Below the pieces are notes generated by a model. It worked only from the letters and a program-made list of their open reading frames with translations, had not been told where the DNA came from and ran no database searches. A stretch of DNA of 64,000 nucleotides from Palsa-948 sp964481195 (GTDB lineage Bacteria > Bacteroidota > Bacteroidia > Palsa-948). Made by a program: the position numbers and the translations under genes. Shown in pieces: positions 51,826-61,427 of the stretch (its first letter is position 1; every line of letters begins with the position of its first letter). The stretch lies in the NCBI GenBank assembly GCA_964481195.1, contig CAYZTB010000007.1, forward strand, positions 22,892 through 86,891, read 5' to 3'.

Positions 51826-53127
51826 ATGAAATGCTTTGCATTAGCTAACACGATTAGAAAAACAAAAAAAATCGTGAATATTTATTTTATAAATCTCAAT
51901 AGGCAATTTCTCCTCAATTTATTTTTTCTTTTATTCTTTTCAGCATCATTTATTTCTCAGGGTTTTGCTCAGCCAGATGCAGGAAAAATATTTAAGCAAA
52001 ACTGTTCTCGATGCCACCGTACCGATGACCAAAAACTTACTGGCCCAGGATTAAAAGGTGTTGCTGATAGAGTTCCACAGCCTGCGGATGAATGGCTTTT
52101 CAAGTGGATTAAAAATAATAAAGAAGTATTAAAGTCTGGCGATGCTTACGCAAATAAAATGTTTGCCGATAATGGGAAGCAGAACATGGATGTGTTTGAT
52201 GGAGTTATTTCCGATGAAGAAATAAAAGCGATAATTGAATATATTAAAAACCCACCTGTAGAAAAAAAGGAAGTAACTGCTGATACGCATGCAGCATCTG
52301 CGCATAAAGAAGATAAGGGATTAAGCAAGTTTGCGGTTTTATTAATTATCGCAATTTCGTTATTAGTATTGGTATCAGTTCTAGGAGGTGTAAAAAAACA
52401 TCTTCAGGATAGCATAAACATAAAGAAAGGATTAAAACCAACTGAGCCTAAAAGTCTTAAGGCTTGGGCGTCTGCAAATAAGCGTAAAGTAGCTTTAACA
52501 GGTATATTTCTTGTTCTGCTGAGTGCAAAACTTGCGTATGAAGGGTTGATGTCAATTGCGGTTGATCAAAATTATTCACCGCCTCAGCCTATTAAATTTT
52601 CTCACCAAATACATGCAGGAAAGTTACAAGTGAATTGTGTATATTGTCATTCAGGTGCAGAAAAAGGAAAAATAGCGGGGGTTCCATCTGCTAACGTTTG
52701 TATGAACTGCCATAAAGCAGTTTCAGAAGGACCTAAGACTGGTAAAGTGGAAATAGCTAAAATTTATGACGCTGTTGGATGGGATCCTGCAACAGGAAAA
52801 TATACTAATCCAGAAAAACCTATAAAATGGATTCGTGTACACTCATTACCAGATTTTGCTTACTTCAATCACTCTCAACACGTTGTTGTTGGAAAACAAG
52901 ATTGTAAAAATTGTCATGGAGATGTTGCTACAATGGATGAAGCAAAACAAGTTTCTCCTCTTACTATGAGTTGGTGTATAGATTGTCATAGAAAAACAGA
53001 AGTACCTGGTATGGCAACCAATCCTTATTACGAAGAATTACACGCGAAACTTAAAGAAAAATATAAAGGAGAACCTATCACAGTTGCAAAGATGGGCGGT
53101 CTTGATTGTATTAAGTGTCATTATTAG
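51826..53127 (+). CDS. actA: Alternative complex III subunit A, multiheme cytochrome c
   Basis: 433 residues from ATG 51826; a TTG at 51796 is in frame but the ATG is preferred. After a long signal segment comes a monoheme cytochrome c domain (CSRCH, GPGLKGVADRVP), two membrane helices (about 165-185 and 220-240), and a periplasmic domain with five CxxCH motifs (CVYCH, CMNCH, CKNCH, CIDCH, CIKCH). That makes six haem sites. ActA takes electrons in alternative complex III, which oxidises menaquinol and reduces the terminal oxidase. The fused N-terminal cytochrome domain is as seen in other Bacteroidota. First gene of the operon. Confidence 0.93.
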   Translation: MKCFALANTIRKTKKIVNIYFINLNRQFLLNLFFLLFFSASFISQGFAQPDAGKIFKQNCSRCHRTDDQKLTGPGLKGVADRVPQPADEWLFKWIKNNKEVLKSGDAYANKMFADNGKQNMDVFDGVISDEEIKAIIEYIKNPPVEKKEVTADTHAASAHKEDKGLSKFAVLLIIAISLLVLVSVLGGVKKHLQDSINIKKGLKPTEPKSLKAWASANKRKVALTGIFLVLLSAKLAYEGLMSIAVDQNYSPPQPIKFSHQIHAGKLQVNCVYCHSGAEKGKIAGVPSANVCMNCHKAVSEGPKTGKVEIAKIYDAVGWDPATGKYTNPEKPIKWIRVHSLPDFAYFNHSQHVVVGKQDCKNCHGDVATMDEAKQVSPLTMSWCIDCHRKTEVPGMATNPYYEELHAKLKEKYKGEPITVAKMGGLDCIKCHY

Positions 53128-53156
53128 TCATAACAAAACAATAAGGTATACTATTT

Positions 53157-56100
53157 ATGAAAAAGTATTGGCAATCACTGGATGAACTCAAAGAAACTCC
53201 CGAGTTTCTTGATTCTAAAAATAATGAGTTTGCCGAAAATGTTCCTACTTCTGCATTAGGAAGAAAATCAATAAGTGAGCAAAACAAATCTGACGATGGT
53301 TTTTCTCGTAGAGACTTTTTGAAAATTATGGGCTTCTCCGTTGGAGCAGCTACGCTTGCTGCCTGCGAAAGACCTGTTACTAAAACTATTCCTTATGTAA
53401 TTAAACCAGAAGAGATAACTCCTGGAATAGCTAATTGGTATGCATCAACCTATTTTGATGGACATGATTACTGTCCTGTTTTAGTTAAAACAAGAGAAGG
53501 GCGTCCAATTAAAATTGAAGGCAATAAACTTTCTAAAATATCTCGTGGAGGAACCAGCGCACGCGTGCAAGCATCTGTATTGTCATTGTACGATTCAGAA
53601 AGATTTAAAACACCATTAACAAAAGGGGCAGAAACTACTTGGAGTGCTGCAGATAATGCTGTCTCTGCTAAGCTAGATGATGTTACAAAGTCAGGAGGAA
53701 ACATAAGAATTCTTTCTTCTACAATTATTAGTCCTTCTACAAAAAGTGTAATTGCAAACTTTAAAGCAAAATATCCTTCTACCAGACATATTGTATACGA
53801 TGCTGTTTCTTATAATGCCATCGCAACGGCAAATAATGGCGTTATACCATCGTACAATTTTGAGAAAGCTGATGTTATAGTTAGTTTCTCTGCAGATTTT
53901 TTAGTGAACTGGCTTTCTCCTGTTGAACATGCTTGGCAATATGCACAAGGCAGAAAATTGAATAAAGGAAAGAAAACATTATCTAAACATGTTCAGTTCG
54001 AAACCATATTATCTTTAACTGGTAGTAACGCAGATTTACGTGTTCCTATTAAGCCTTCGCAAGCAGGTGTAGCTGTTTTAAATCTCTATAATGCGCTAGC
54101 AACCCTTGCTGGAGAAAATTCACTTTCGGTTTCTAGTAAGATAAAAGAAAAAGAAATTGCAGATTCAGCAAAATGGCTATGGAACAACAAAGGAAAATCA
54201 GTTGTTGTTTGCGGAGTGAATGATCCTGCCATTCAAACTGTAGTTACTGCAATAAATAAAATGTTAGGAAATTATGGTTCTACTATTGACGTAGCTAATT
54301 ATTCAAACCTACATCAAGGAAATGACGCTCAATTTGCTTCTCTTGTTGAGGAGATGAAGAATGGAAAAGTGGATGCGTTGATTATTTACAATAGCAATCC
54401 TGTATATTCAGCACCTGGTTTTGCAGAAGCAATAAAAAAAGTTGGATTTAAAGTTTCATTTGCTAATAGCATGGATGAAACATCGGCATTATGTGATTAT
54501 GTTTGTCCGGATCATCATTATTTAGAATCATGGAATGACTCAGAGCCACAAAGAAATCAATTTTCTTTAACTCAACCTACCATATCGCCAATTTATAATA
54601 CAAGGTCTGCACAAGAATCTTTAATGAAATGGAGCGGTAATAATTCAGATTATCATTCTTTTATTCAAGCTACTTGGGAACGACTTCTTTTTCCAGCAGC
54701 ACTTGGGTTTACTCAACATTGGAATGAAAGTTTACATAATGGAGTAGCAGAAATAATACCAGTACCTATTGATTTATCTGCTCAGAAACCAAAAGCTACT
54801 GTAGCAGAAAAAGCAAACTCATCTGCCGATGTAATTCCTGAAAAAGAAATAAAGGCGGAGGCTAAAAGTATCTCTTTGAGTGAATGCGCCTCGCAAATTG
54901 CAAGTATTAAAGGCGGTGAGATAGAATTGGTGTTATACGAAAAAACTGGAATGGGCATTGGTAATCAATCAAACAACCCTTGGCTTCAGGAATTTCCAGA
55001 TCCGATTTCAAAATGTACATGGGATAATTATTTAACCATGAATCCTTCCGACATGCAAGGAAAGTATTCACTTCTTGAGCGTGGTAATCATAAAGGCGAT
55101 GTAGTTGACTTAAGTGTAAACGGTAAAACAATTCAAGTTCCTGTGTTTCCTCAACCAGGTCAAGCGCTTGGAACAGTTGGGCTTGCTTATGGTTACGGTA
55201 GAACAAATACCGGAAAAGTAGCAAATGAAGTTGGGAAAAATGCTTTTGACTTTGCTCAGCTTAAAGATGGATATATTGGTAGTTCTGTTACTAATGTTTC
55301 TGTTAGTGCAGCAACTGGTGATAAACATGAGTTTGCTTGTACACAAACTCATCACACAATGATGGGTAGGGAAGCTATTGTTACCGAAACAACGCTTGAA
55401 ACATATAATGGAAAACCTAAAGAGGAATGGAATCCTGCTGTTTTAATTTCGACTATAGATAAAGAAGGACATCATACTAAATCTACTACACAAGAAGTAA
55501 ACTTATGGGATAATCACGATAAGCCTGATCATCGTTGGGGGCTTTCTCTTGATTTGAATTCTTGTATTGGCTGTGGTTCTTGTGTTATAAGTTGTTCTGC
55601 AGAAAATAATGTTCCTGTCGTTGGAAAAAAAGAAGTAATGAATGTTCGTGAAATGCACTGGATCCGCATTGATAGATATTATTCTTCCGATATGACCATG
55701 GAAAAAGGGGAAGAGGAAGGAAAGGGATTAATTAGTACTTACAGAGAAATGGAAACTGCTTCTGAAAATCCAAGAGTGGTGTTTCAACCTGTTATGTGTC
55801 AGCATTGTAACCATGCTCCTTGCGAAACTGTTTGCCCTGTTCTTGCAACAACTCATAGCTCTGATGGATTAAACCAAATGATTTATAATCGTTGTATTGG
55901 TACTAGGTATTGCGCTAATAACTGTCCATACAAAGTAAGACGCTTTAATTGGTTTCAATACGATAGTAATGCAGATTTTGCTGCTGTGAATCCAGCTTCA
56001 TGGGCAAATGAACTTGGCAGAATGGTATTAAACCCAGATGTTGTTGTGCGTTCTCGTGGAGTAATGGAAAAATGTACCATGTGCGTGCAACGTATTCAGG

Positions 56101-56324
56101 AAGGCAAATTAAATGCCAAAAAGCTTGAGAAAAAACTTATGGATGGAGAGATACAAACTGCTTGTCAGCAATCTTGTCCAACAAACGCAATTTCTTTTGG
56201 AGATCTTAACAATTCTACAACAGAAATTAGCAAGCAATTTGAAGATGATAGAAGATATCTGCTTTTAGAAGAAGTAGGGGTACAACCTAATGTATTTTAT
56301 TTAACAAAAGTTAGAAATTCGTAG
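53157..56324 (+). CDS. actB: Alternative complex III subunit B, iron-sulfur protein
   Basis: 1055 residues. A Tat-type leader within the N-terminal 75 residues (FSRRDFLKIMGF, then AAC as possible lipobox). Residues about 75-770 are a molybdopterin-oxidoreductase-like domain that in this family has no cofactor. The C-terminal ferredoxin part has four cysteine clusters: CIGCGSCVISC, CQHCNHAPCETVCP, CIGTRYCANNCP, and CTMCVQ with CQQSCP. ActB passes electrons from ActC/F to ActA. It begins 29 bp after actA. Length and order are normal for the fused B1-B2 form. Confidence 0.95.
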   Translation: MKKYWQSLDELKETPEFLDSKNNEFAENVPTSALGRKSISEQNKSDDGFSRRDFLKIMGFSVGAATLAACERPVTKTIPYVIKPEEITPGIANWYASTYFDGHDYCPVLVKTREGRPIKIEGNKLSKISRGGTSARVQASVLSLYDSERFKTPLTKGAETTWSAADNAVSAKLDDVTKSGGNIRILSSTIISPSTKSVIANFKAKYPSTRHIVYDAVSYNAIATANNGVIPSYNFEKADVIVSFSADFLVNWLSPVEHAWQYAQGRKLNKGKKTLSKHVQFETILSLTGSNADLRVPIKPSQAGVAVLNLYNALATLAGENSLSVSSKIKEKEIADSAKWLWNNKGKSVVVCGVNDPAIQTVVTAINKMLGNYGSTIDVANYSNLHQGNDAQFASLVEEMKNGKVDALIIYNSNPVYSAPGFAEAIKKVGFKVSFANSMDETSALCDYVCPDHHYLESWNDSEPQRNQFSLTQPTISPIYNTRSAQESLMKWSGNNSDYHSFIQATWERLLFPAALGFTQHWNESLHNGVAEIIPVPIDLSAQKPKATVAEKANSSADVIPEKEIKAEAKSISLSECASQIASIKGGEIELVLYEKTGMGIGNQSNNPWLQEFPDPISKCTWDNYLTMNPSDMQGKYSLLERGNHKGDVVDLSVNGKTIQVPVFPQPGQALGTVGLAYGYGRTNTGKVANEVGKNAFDFAQLKDGYIGSSVTNVSVSAATGDKHEFACTQTHHTMMGREAIVTETTLETYNGKPKEEWNPAVLISTIDKEGHHTKSTTQEVNLWDNHDKPDHRWGLSLDLNSCIGCGSCVISCSAENNVPVVGKKEVMNVREMHWIRIDRYYSSDMTMEKGEEEGKGLISTYREMETASENPRVVFQPVMCQHCNHAPCETVCPVLATTHSSDGLNQMIYNRCIGTRYCANNCPYKVRRFNWFQYDSNADFAAVNPASWANELGRMVLNPDVVVRSRGVMEKCTMCVQRIQEGKLNAKKLEKKLMDGEIQTACQQSCPTNAISFGDLNNSTTEISKQFEDDRRYLLLEEVGVQPNVFYLTKVRNS

Positions 56325-56368
56325 TTAAGAACAGAAAATTAATAATTGAATAAAGCTAACGTAAACTT

Positions 56369-57766
56369 ATGTTCAAAGAATCATCCATACGCGAACCACT
56401 AATCTTAGGAGATAAGATTTCCTATCATCAGATTACTGAAGATGTGGTTCGTCCAATTGAAGGCAAAGCAAACAAATTGTGGTGGGCTTGTTTTTCAGTT
56501 GCTGTTGTAGCTGCTATTTGGGGCTTTAGTTGTTTAGCATATACTGTAGGAACTGGAATTGGTGCCTGGGGTGCAAATAAAACAGTAGGTTGGGCGTGGG
56601 ATATCACCAATTTCGTTTGGTGGATTGGTATTGGTCATGCGGGAACACTTATTTCAGCTGTGTTATTATTATTTAGACAGCGTTGGAGAATGGCAATTAA
56701 TAGATCTGCAGAAGCCATGACTATTTTTGCGGTAGTTTGTGCGGCAATTTTTCCTGTTTTCCATATGGGTAGAGTTTGGATGGCTTATTGGGTTATGCCA
56801 ATTCCAAATCAGTTCGGATCTCTTTGGGTAAACTTTAATTCACCTCTTCTTTGGGACGTATTTGCAATTACAACTTACTTTACTGTTTCTGTAATATTTT
56901 GGTACTTAGGATTAATTCCAGATTTTGCAATGATTCGTGATCGAGCAAAAGTTGCAGGAAACAAAGTAAATGAAATGATTTACCGCATCCTTAGTTTTGG
57001 TTGGAGTGGAAGAGTAAAAGATTGGGTTCGATTTGAGGAAGTATCTTTAGTTCTTGCTGGATTATCTACCCCATTAGTATTCTCGGTACACTCTATTGTT
57101 AGTATGGACTTTGCTACTTCTATTGTTCCAGGATGGCATACAACTATTTTTCCTCCTTATTTTGTTGCAGGTGCAATTTTTTCAGGATTTGCTATGGTAT
57201 TAACACTTGTGCTTATAATGCGTAAAGTACTTAGTTTAGAACGTTACGTAACTGTTAAGCATATTGAGTATATGAATATCATCATCATGCTTACAGGATC
57301 AATTGTGGGCGTTGCATATTTAACTGAACTTTTTATCTCTTGGTATTCTGGAGTTGAATATGAGTCATATGCATTTATAAATCGATTCTCTGGACCTTAT
57401 TGGTGGGCGTATTGGTCCATGATGACTTGCAATGTTATATCTCCTCAATTGTTTTGGTTCAAAAAAATAAGAACTAATTTAGTTGCAACTTTTATCTTAT
57501 CGATTATTGTAAATATTGGAATGTGGTTTGAGCGATTTGTAATTATTGTCACTTCAATTCACCGCGATTATTTACCTTCTAGTTGGACAATGTATACTCC
57601 TACTTGGATTGAAGTTGGAATTTACGTTGGAACGATTGGATTCTTTTTTACTTGTTTCCTTGTGTTTGCTAGGGTTTTCCCAGTAATTGCACAAAGTGAG
57701 TTAAAAACAATTATGAAGATGTCTAGTAAAGATTATAAAAATAGACCTGATAATCATCACCATTAA
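56369..57766 (+). CDS. actC: Alternative complex III subunit C, NrfD-like membrane protein
   Basis: 465 residues with about ten membrane helices. NrfD/PsrC-family landmarks: GIGHAGTLISAVLLLFRQRW, SAEAMTIFAVVCAAIFPVFH, SVHSIVSMDFATSIVPGWHT, TIFPPYFVAGAIFSG. It forms a quinol site together with ActB. It starts 44 bp after actB and ends 6 bp before actD. The C-terminal tail is histidine-rich. Confidence 0.95.
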   Translation: MFKESSIREPLILGDKISYHQITEDVVRPIEGKANKLWWACFSVAVVAAIWGFSCLAYTVGTGIGAWGANKTVGWAWDITNFVWWIGIGHAGTLISAVLLLFRQRWRMAINRSAEAMTIFAVVCAAIFPVFHMGRVWMAYWVMPIPNQFGSLWVNFNSPLLWDVFAITTYFTVSVIFWYLGLIPDFAMIRDRAKVAGNKVNEMIYRILSFGWSGRVKDWVRFEEVSLVLAGLSTPLVFSVHSIVSMDFATSIVPGWHTTIFPPYFVAGAIFSGFAMVLTLVLIMRKVLSLERYVTVKHIEYMNIIIMLTGSIVGVAYLTELFISWYSGVEYESYAFINRFSGPYWWAYWSMMTCNVISPQLFWFKKIRTNLVATFILSIIVNIGMWFERFVIIVTSIHRDYLPSSWTMYTPTWIEVGIYVGTIGFFFTCFLVFARVFPVIAQSELKTIMKMSSKDYKNRPDNHHH

Positions 57767-57772
57767 TAAACT

Positions 57773-58285
57773 ATGAATACACAAGCTATACATGCGATTT
57801 ACGATGACGATGAGGTGTTGGTAAGCGCTGCGAAAAAGATTCACGCTGCTGGAATAAAAGTAAAAGAGGTATATACTCCTTTTGCTGTGCACGGTCTTCC
57901 AGAAGCATTACATACACCGCGTACTCGTATTGCAATTTGTGCTTTTATTTTTGGAATAACTGGAACTACGTTGGCTTGCTTAGGAACATGGTACTTTATG
58001 ATAAGTGATTGGCCTATGGATGTTGGCGGAAAACCCAATGGTACACTTTATCATAATATTCCTTCATTTATTCCGGTAATATTTGAGTTTACTGTTTTTT
58101 GTGCTGCACATTTAATGTTTTGGACGCTGTTATTCAGAAGTTGGCTTTTTCCTGGAGTAACTCCTAAAAATCCTGACCCAAGAACTACAGATGACAAATT
58201 TTTGGTTTGGATTGAAACTAGTGATGTTGAAAAAGTTTCTCACTTGCTTAAAGAAACCGGAGCTAGTGAGATAAAAATTATATAA
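57773..58285 (+). CDS. actD: Alternative complex III subunit D (DUF3341)
   Basis: 170 residues. A soluble N-terminus (IHAIYDDDEVLVSAAKKIHA, GIKVKEVYTPFAVHGLPEAL) is followed by two membrane helices (about 57-80 and 100-125) and the family segment LFRSWLFPGVTPKNPDPRTT. DUF3341 proteins are structural subunits of alternative complex III. Tight spacing to both neighbours. Confidence 0.93.
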   Translation: MNTQAIHAIYDDDEVLVSAAKKIHAAGIKVKEVYTPFAVHGLPEALHTPRTRIAICAFIFGITGTTLACLGTWYFMISDWPMDVGGKPNGTLYHNIPSFIPVIFEFTVFCAAHLMFWTLLFRSWLFPGVTPKNPDPRTTDDKFLVWIETSDVEKVSHLLKETGASEIKII

Positions 58286-58294
58286 TACAAGTTT

Positions 58295-59038
58295 ATGTAT
58301 CAAGAAAGTATTATGAAAAGTAACATATTTGAAACATTCAAAATGCGTATGAAGCTAAATGCATTATACCTTGTTTTAATTACATCGTTAATCGCCCTTT
58401 CTTCATGCAATAACGTTCCTAACAGTCCAGGATGGGAGTACATGCCAGATATGTATCGCTCCTCGTCTTATGAAACTAATGGATATAATTCTTTGTTTGC
58501 AGATAGTATGACAAACAGACAACCTGTATCAGGAACAGTTTCTCAAGGATGGGTTGCAAATTCAGCATATTCAACTGTGAAGGCACCTTATCCATACAAG
58601 AATGATAGTGCTGGATACGAAGATGCTGGAAAGTTTTTTAGAAATCCTTTTAATGCCTCGCCTGAAATAGTAGCACAGGGGAAAGAGAAGTATGAGAAAT
58701 ATTGTATACAATGTCACGGAAGTGCTGGTAATGGAGATGGGTCTGTAGTTGAAATTGGTAATTTCCCACCGCCACCAGCATATAGTTCAGCTCAATTAAA
58801 AAATCTTCCTGAAGGAAAAATGTATCATACGCTACAGTATGGTAAAGGGATGATGGGATCACATGCATCTCAACTTACTGCTGAAGAGCGTTGGAAAATA
58901 TTGCGATATGTACAAACTTTACAAAATCCAGGTGGGTCAGTTGCTACTGCAGTTGTTGCTTCGTCCGATTCGACAAAGAGCCTTGCACTACTTGATAATC
59001 ACTCAGCAAATAAAGATACAACAGTTATAAAGAAATAG
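58295..59038 (+). CDS. actE: Alternative complex III subunit E, monoheme cytochrome c lipoprotein
   Basis: 247 residues. The lipoprotein signal ends LSSC at about residue 34; alternative ATGs at 58313 and 58349 would give a more ordinary signal length. The family segment WEYMPDMYRSSSYE is followed by a cytochrome c domain (about 120-215) with CIQCHGSAGNGDG and a possible axial methionine in GKGMMGSHASQL. ActE probably relays electrons to the oxidase. It ends in a 30-residue serine-rich tail. Confidence 0.93.
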   Translation: MYQESIMKSNIFETFKMRMKLNALYLVLITSLIALSSCNNVPNSPGWEYMPDMYRSSSYETNGYNSLFADSMTNRQPVSGTVSQGWVANSAYSTVKAPYPYKNDSAGYEDAGKFFRNPFNASPEIVAQGKEKYEKYCIQCHGSAGNGDGSVVEIGNFPPPPAYSSAQLKNLPEGKMYHTLQYGKGMMGSHASQLTAEERWKILRYVQTLQNPGGSVATAVVASSDSTKSLALLDNHSANKDTTVIKK

Positions 59039-59043
59039 AAAGT

Positions 59044-60243
59044 ATGAGTTTAACCTATTCATTTTCTGACAAATCAAAAAAAATTCTCTTCGCAATGATG
59101 GGAGTTGGTCTATTGGCTATTGTGTATGGAGTGGCTGTTGGCATTCCTGGACAGCGCATCTGGGCAAACCTATTAGTGAACATTTTTTTCTTTCTTTCTA
59201 TTGGCTTAGGAGCTACCTTTTATTTGGCAAAAAAATATGTATCTGAAGCAGCATACGCCATAGTATATAAGCGAGTATATGAAGCTATTAGTGGTTATGT
59301 AACTGTAGGAGCAGGATCTTTATTGCTTTTTCTTTTGATGGGCTTCTTGCATTTTCATCATATCTATCATTGGATGGATTCAGACGTTTATAATCCAGAG
59401 AGTGAACATTTTGACAAAATTATTGCGGGTAAGGCTCCATACTTTAATACAATTTTTTTCTGGGGAAGGATGTTGTTATTTTTTGGGCTTTATATTTTTG
59501 CTCAGCGTACTTTTAGAAAGCGTTCATTAGAAGAAGACTTGACTGGCGACTTTAATTTATACCGAAAATGCATAACAACATCTGCATGGTTTTTAGTGGT
59601 TTTTGGTTTTACCTCTCCCGTTTTAGTATGGGATGTTATTATGTCTATCGATACGCATTGGTTTAGTACGATGTTTGGATGGTATGTTTTTGCAGGTTTT
59701 TGGTGTACCACTATGATAACAATTACTTTGTTTTCACTTCACTTAAAAGGCAGAGGACATTTAGAAGAAATGAACGACAATCATTTCCATGATTTAGGAA
59801 AGTGGATTTTTGCATTAAGTGTATTGTGGACCTACACATTCTTTTGCCAGTTTATGCTAATTTGGTATGCTAACATTCCAGAGGAAGTAACTTACTTTCA
59901 AGATAGACTTGGCGATTTCGGATACCGCCCATTATTTTGGATTATGTTTTTTATAAATTTAACATTACCATTGATATTATTAATGTCTAGAGACGCAAAG
60001 CGTAACATCGGCTTTTTGAAAATAGTAGGACTTATATTAATAGGTACACATTGGTTGGATGTTTTCATTGTTGTAATGCCAGGTTCAGTTGCTGGAAATT
60101 GGGGTATCGGTCCACTTGAGATTGGTTTATTTTTGGGATTTGCTGGATTGTTTATTTATGTTGTATTGAATCAACTGACAAAAGCTCCTTTAATGGTGCA
60201 AAAGCATCCATTTCTTGAGGAAAGCAAACATCATCAGATTTAA
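59044..60243 (+). CDS. actF: Alternative complex III subunit F, membrane protein
   Basis: 399 residues, about ten membrane helices. LGATFYLAKKYVSEAAYAIV, FLHFHHIYHWMDSDVYNPES, WDVIMSIDTHWFSTMFGWYV and WTYTFFCQFMLIWYANIPEE are typical of the quinone-binding subunit 2 family, a relative of ActC. It starts 5 bp after actE. Confidence 0.94.
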   Translation: MSLTYSFSDKSKKILFAMMGVGLLAIVYGVAVGIPGQRIWANLLVNIFFFLSIGLGATFYLAKKYVSEAAYAIVYKRVYEAISGYVTVGAGSLLLFLLMGFLHFHHIYHWMDSDVYNPESEHFDKIIAGKAPYFNTIFFWGRMLLFFGLYIFAQRTFRKRSLEEDLTGDFNLYRKCITTSAWFLVVFGFTSPVLVWDVIMSIDTHWFSTMFGWYVFAGFWCTTMITITLFSLHLKGRGHLEEMNDNHFHDLGKWIFALSVLWTYTFFCQFMLIWYANIPEEVTYFQDRLGDFGYRPLFWIMFFINLTLPLILLMSRDAKRNIGFLKIVGLILIGTHWLDVFIVVMPGSVAGNWGIGPLEIGLFLGFAGLFIYVVLNQLTKAPLMVQKHPFLEESKHHQI

Positions 60244-60303
60244 AATTGTTATAGGAGAATATTTAATTTTTTAAACGCTTGACATTTAACTTTTAATATC
60301 AGT

Positions 60304-61383
60304 ATGATCACATTTCTAACTTGGGCTGTTGTAGTTTTAGCAATCATTGCGATTGTTAGACTCATGGGCATTTATGAACTTTCTTCAGAATTACGTGGCG
60401 GTGCTCCTCAATGGGAGGTTACAGAAGAAGACAATAGGATGAATGCAAGATTTATGATGCTATTTGCAGTTGCATTTTTTGTTTTTTGCATTTGGCAGTT
60501 TTTTGAATACAAAGACAAGCTTCTTCCAATTGCCGCATCAGAACATGGCGCTCAGATTGATTGGCTTTTCAATTTTAACATGGTTATAATTGGAATTGTA
60601 TTCTTTCTTACTAATGCATGTCTGTTTTATTTTGCATATAAATATTATGCAAGTAAAGAAAATCATACAGCTACGTTTTTTCCAGAAAGCCACAAGCTAG
60701 AATTAATTTGGACTGTTGTTCCCGGAGTAGCACTAACTGTTATTATCTTTTTGGGAATTAAGACTTGGAATAATATCACTATTCCAGCTCAAGGAGAATC
60801 TGTTGTTATTGAGTTATTTGCAAAACAGTTTGACTGGACAGCAAGATATGCTGGGAAGGATAATATTTTAGGAAAAAGATATTTTAATTTAATTACAGAT
60901 ACAAACCCTATGGGATTAGACCCTTCTGATCCAAATGGGTTTGATGATATTGTTGTTCGTAATGAATTCCATATTCCCAAAGGGAAGCAGGTTGATTTTA
61001 AACTAGCTTCTAGAGATGTAATCCATAGTGCCTACATGCCACATTTCAGGGCTCAAATGAACTGCCTACCTGGAATGACCACTTCGTTTCATTATGTTCC
61101 TACGATCACTACAGAAGAAATGAGGAATAATCCTCAAGTGCTGCAAAATATGAAAGAAGTAAATGAAGTTCTCGCTGAACGTGGACATGAGCCTGCTGAA
61201 TTTAATTACCTTCTGCTATGTAATAAGATATGCGGCAGCAGCCATTACAATATGCAAATGAATATTATTGTTGATGAAGAAAAACAATACGAAGAATGGA
61301 TTGCTAAACAGAAAACTAATGGTTCTGAGGCATCAGCTGATGTTTCAAAAAGCGAAGAAAAAATTATTGCTGAAAATAAATAA
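60304..61383 (+). CDS. coxB: Cytochrome c oxidase subunit II
   Basis: 359 residues. Extra N-terminal helix, then the two usual membrane helices (about 90-110 and 135-155) and a cupredoxin domain. The CuA site is intact: VIHSAYMPHF supplies the first histidine, and CNKICGSSHYNMQM supplies both cysteines, the second histidine and the methionine. The C-terminal tail is lysine/glutamate-rich with no fused cytochrome domain. It directly follows the act genes (60 bp), supporting an alternative complex III-oxidase supercomplex. Confidence 0.95.
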   Translation: MITFLTWAVVVLAIIAIVRLMGIYELSSELRGGAPQWEVTEEDNRMNARFMMLFAVAFFVFCIWQFFEYKDKLLPIAASEHGAQIDWLFNFNMVIIGIVFFLTNACLFYFAYKYYASKENHTATFFPESHKLELIWTVVPGVALTVIIFLGIKTWNNITIPAQGESVVIELFAKQFDWTARYAGKDNILGKRYFNLITDTNPMGLDPSDPNGFDDIVVRNEFHIPKGKQVDFKLASRDVIHSAYMPHFRAQMNCLPGMTTSFHYVPTITTEEMRNNPQVLQNMKEVNEVLAERGHEPAEFNYLLLCNKICGSSHYNMQMNIIVDEEKQYEEWIAKQKTNGSEASADVSKSEEKIIAENK

Positions 61384-61427
61384 AAGTATTTAGTAAAAAA
61401 AACGTTAGACCTTAATTAAGTAATATT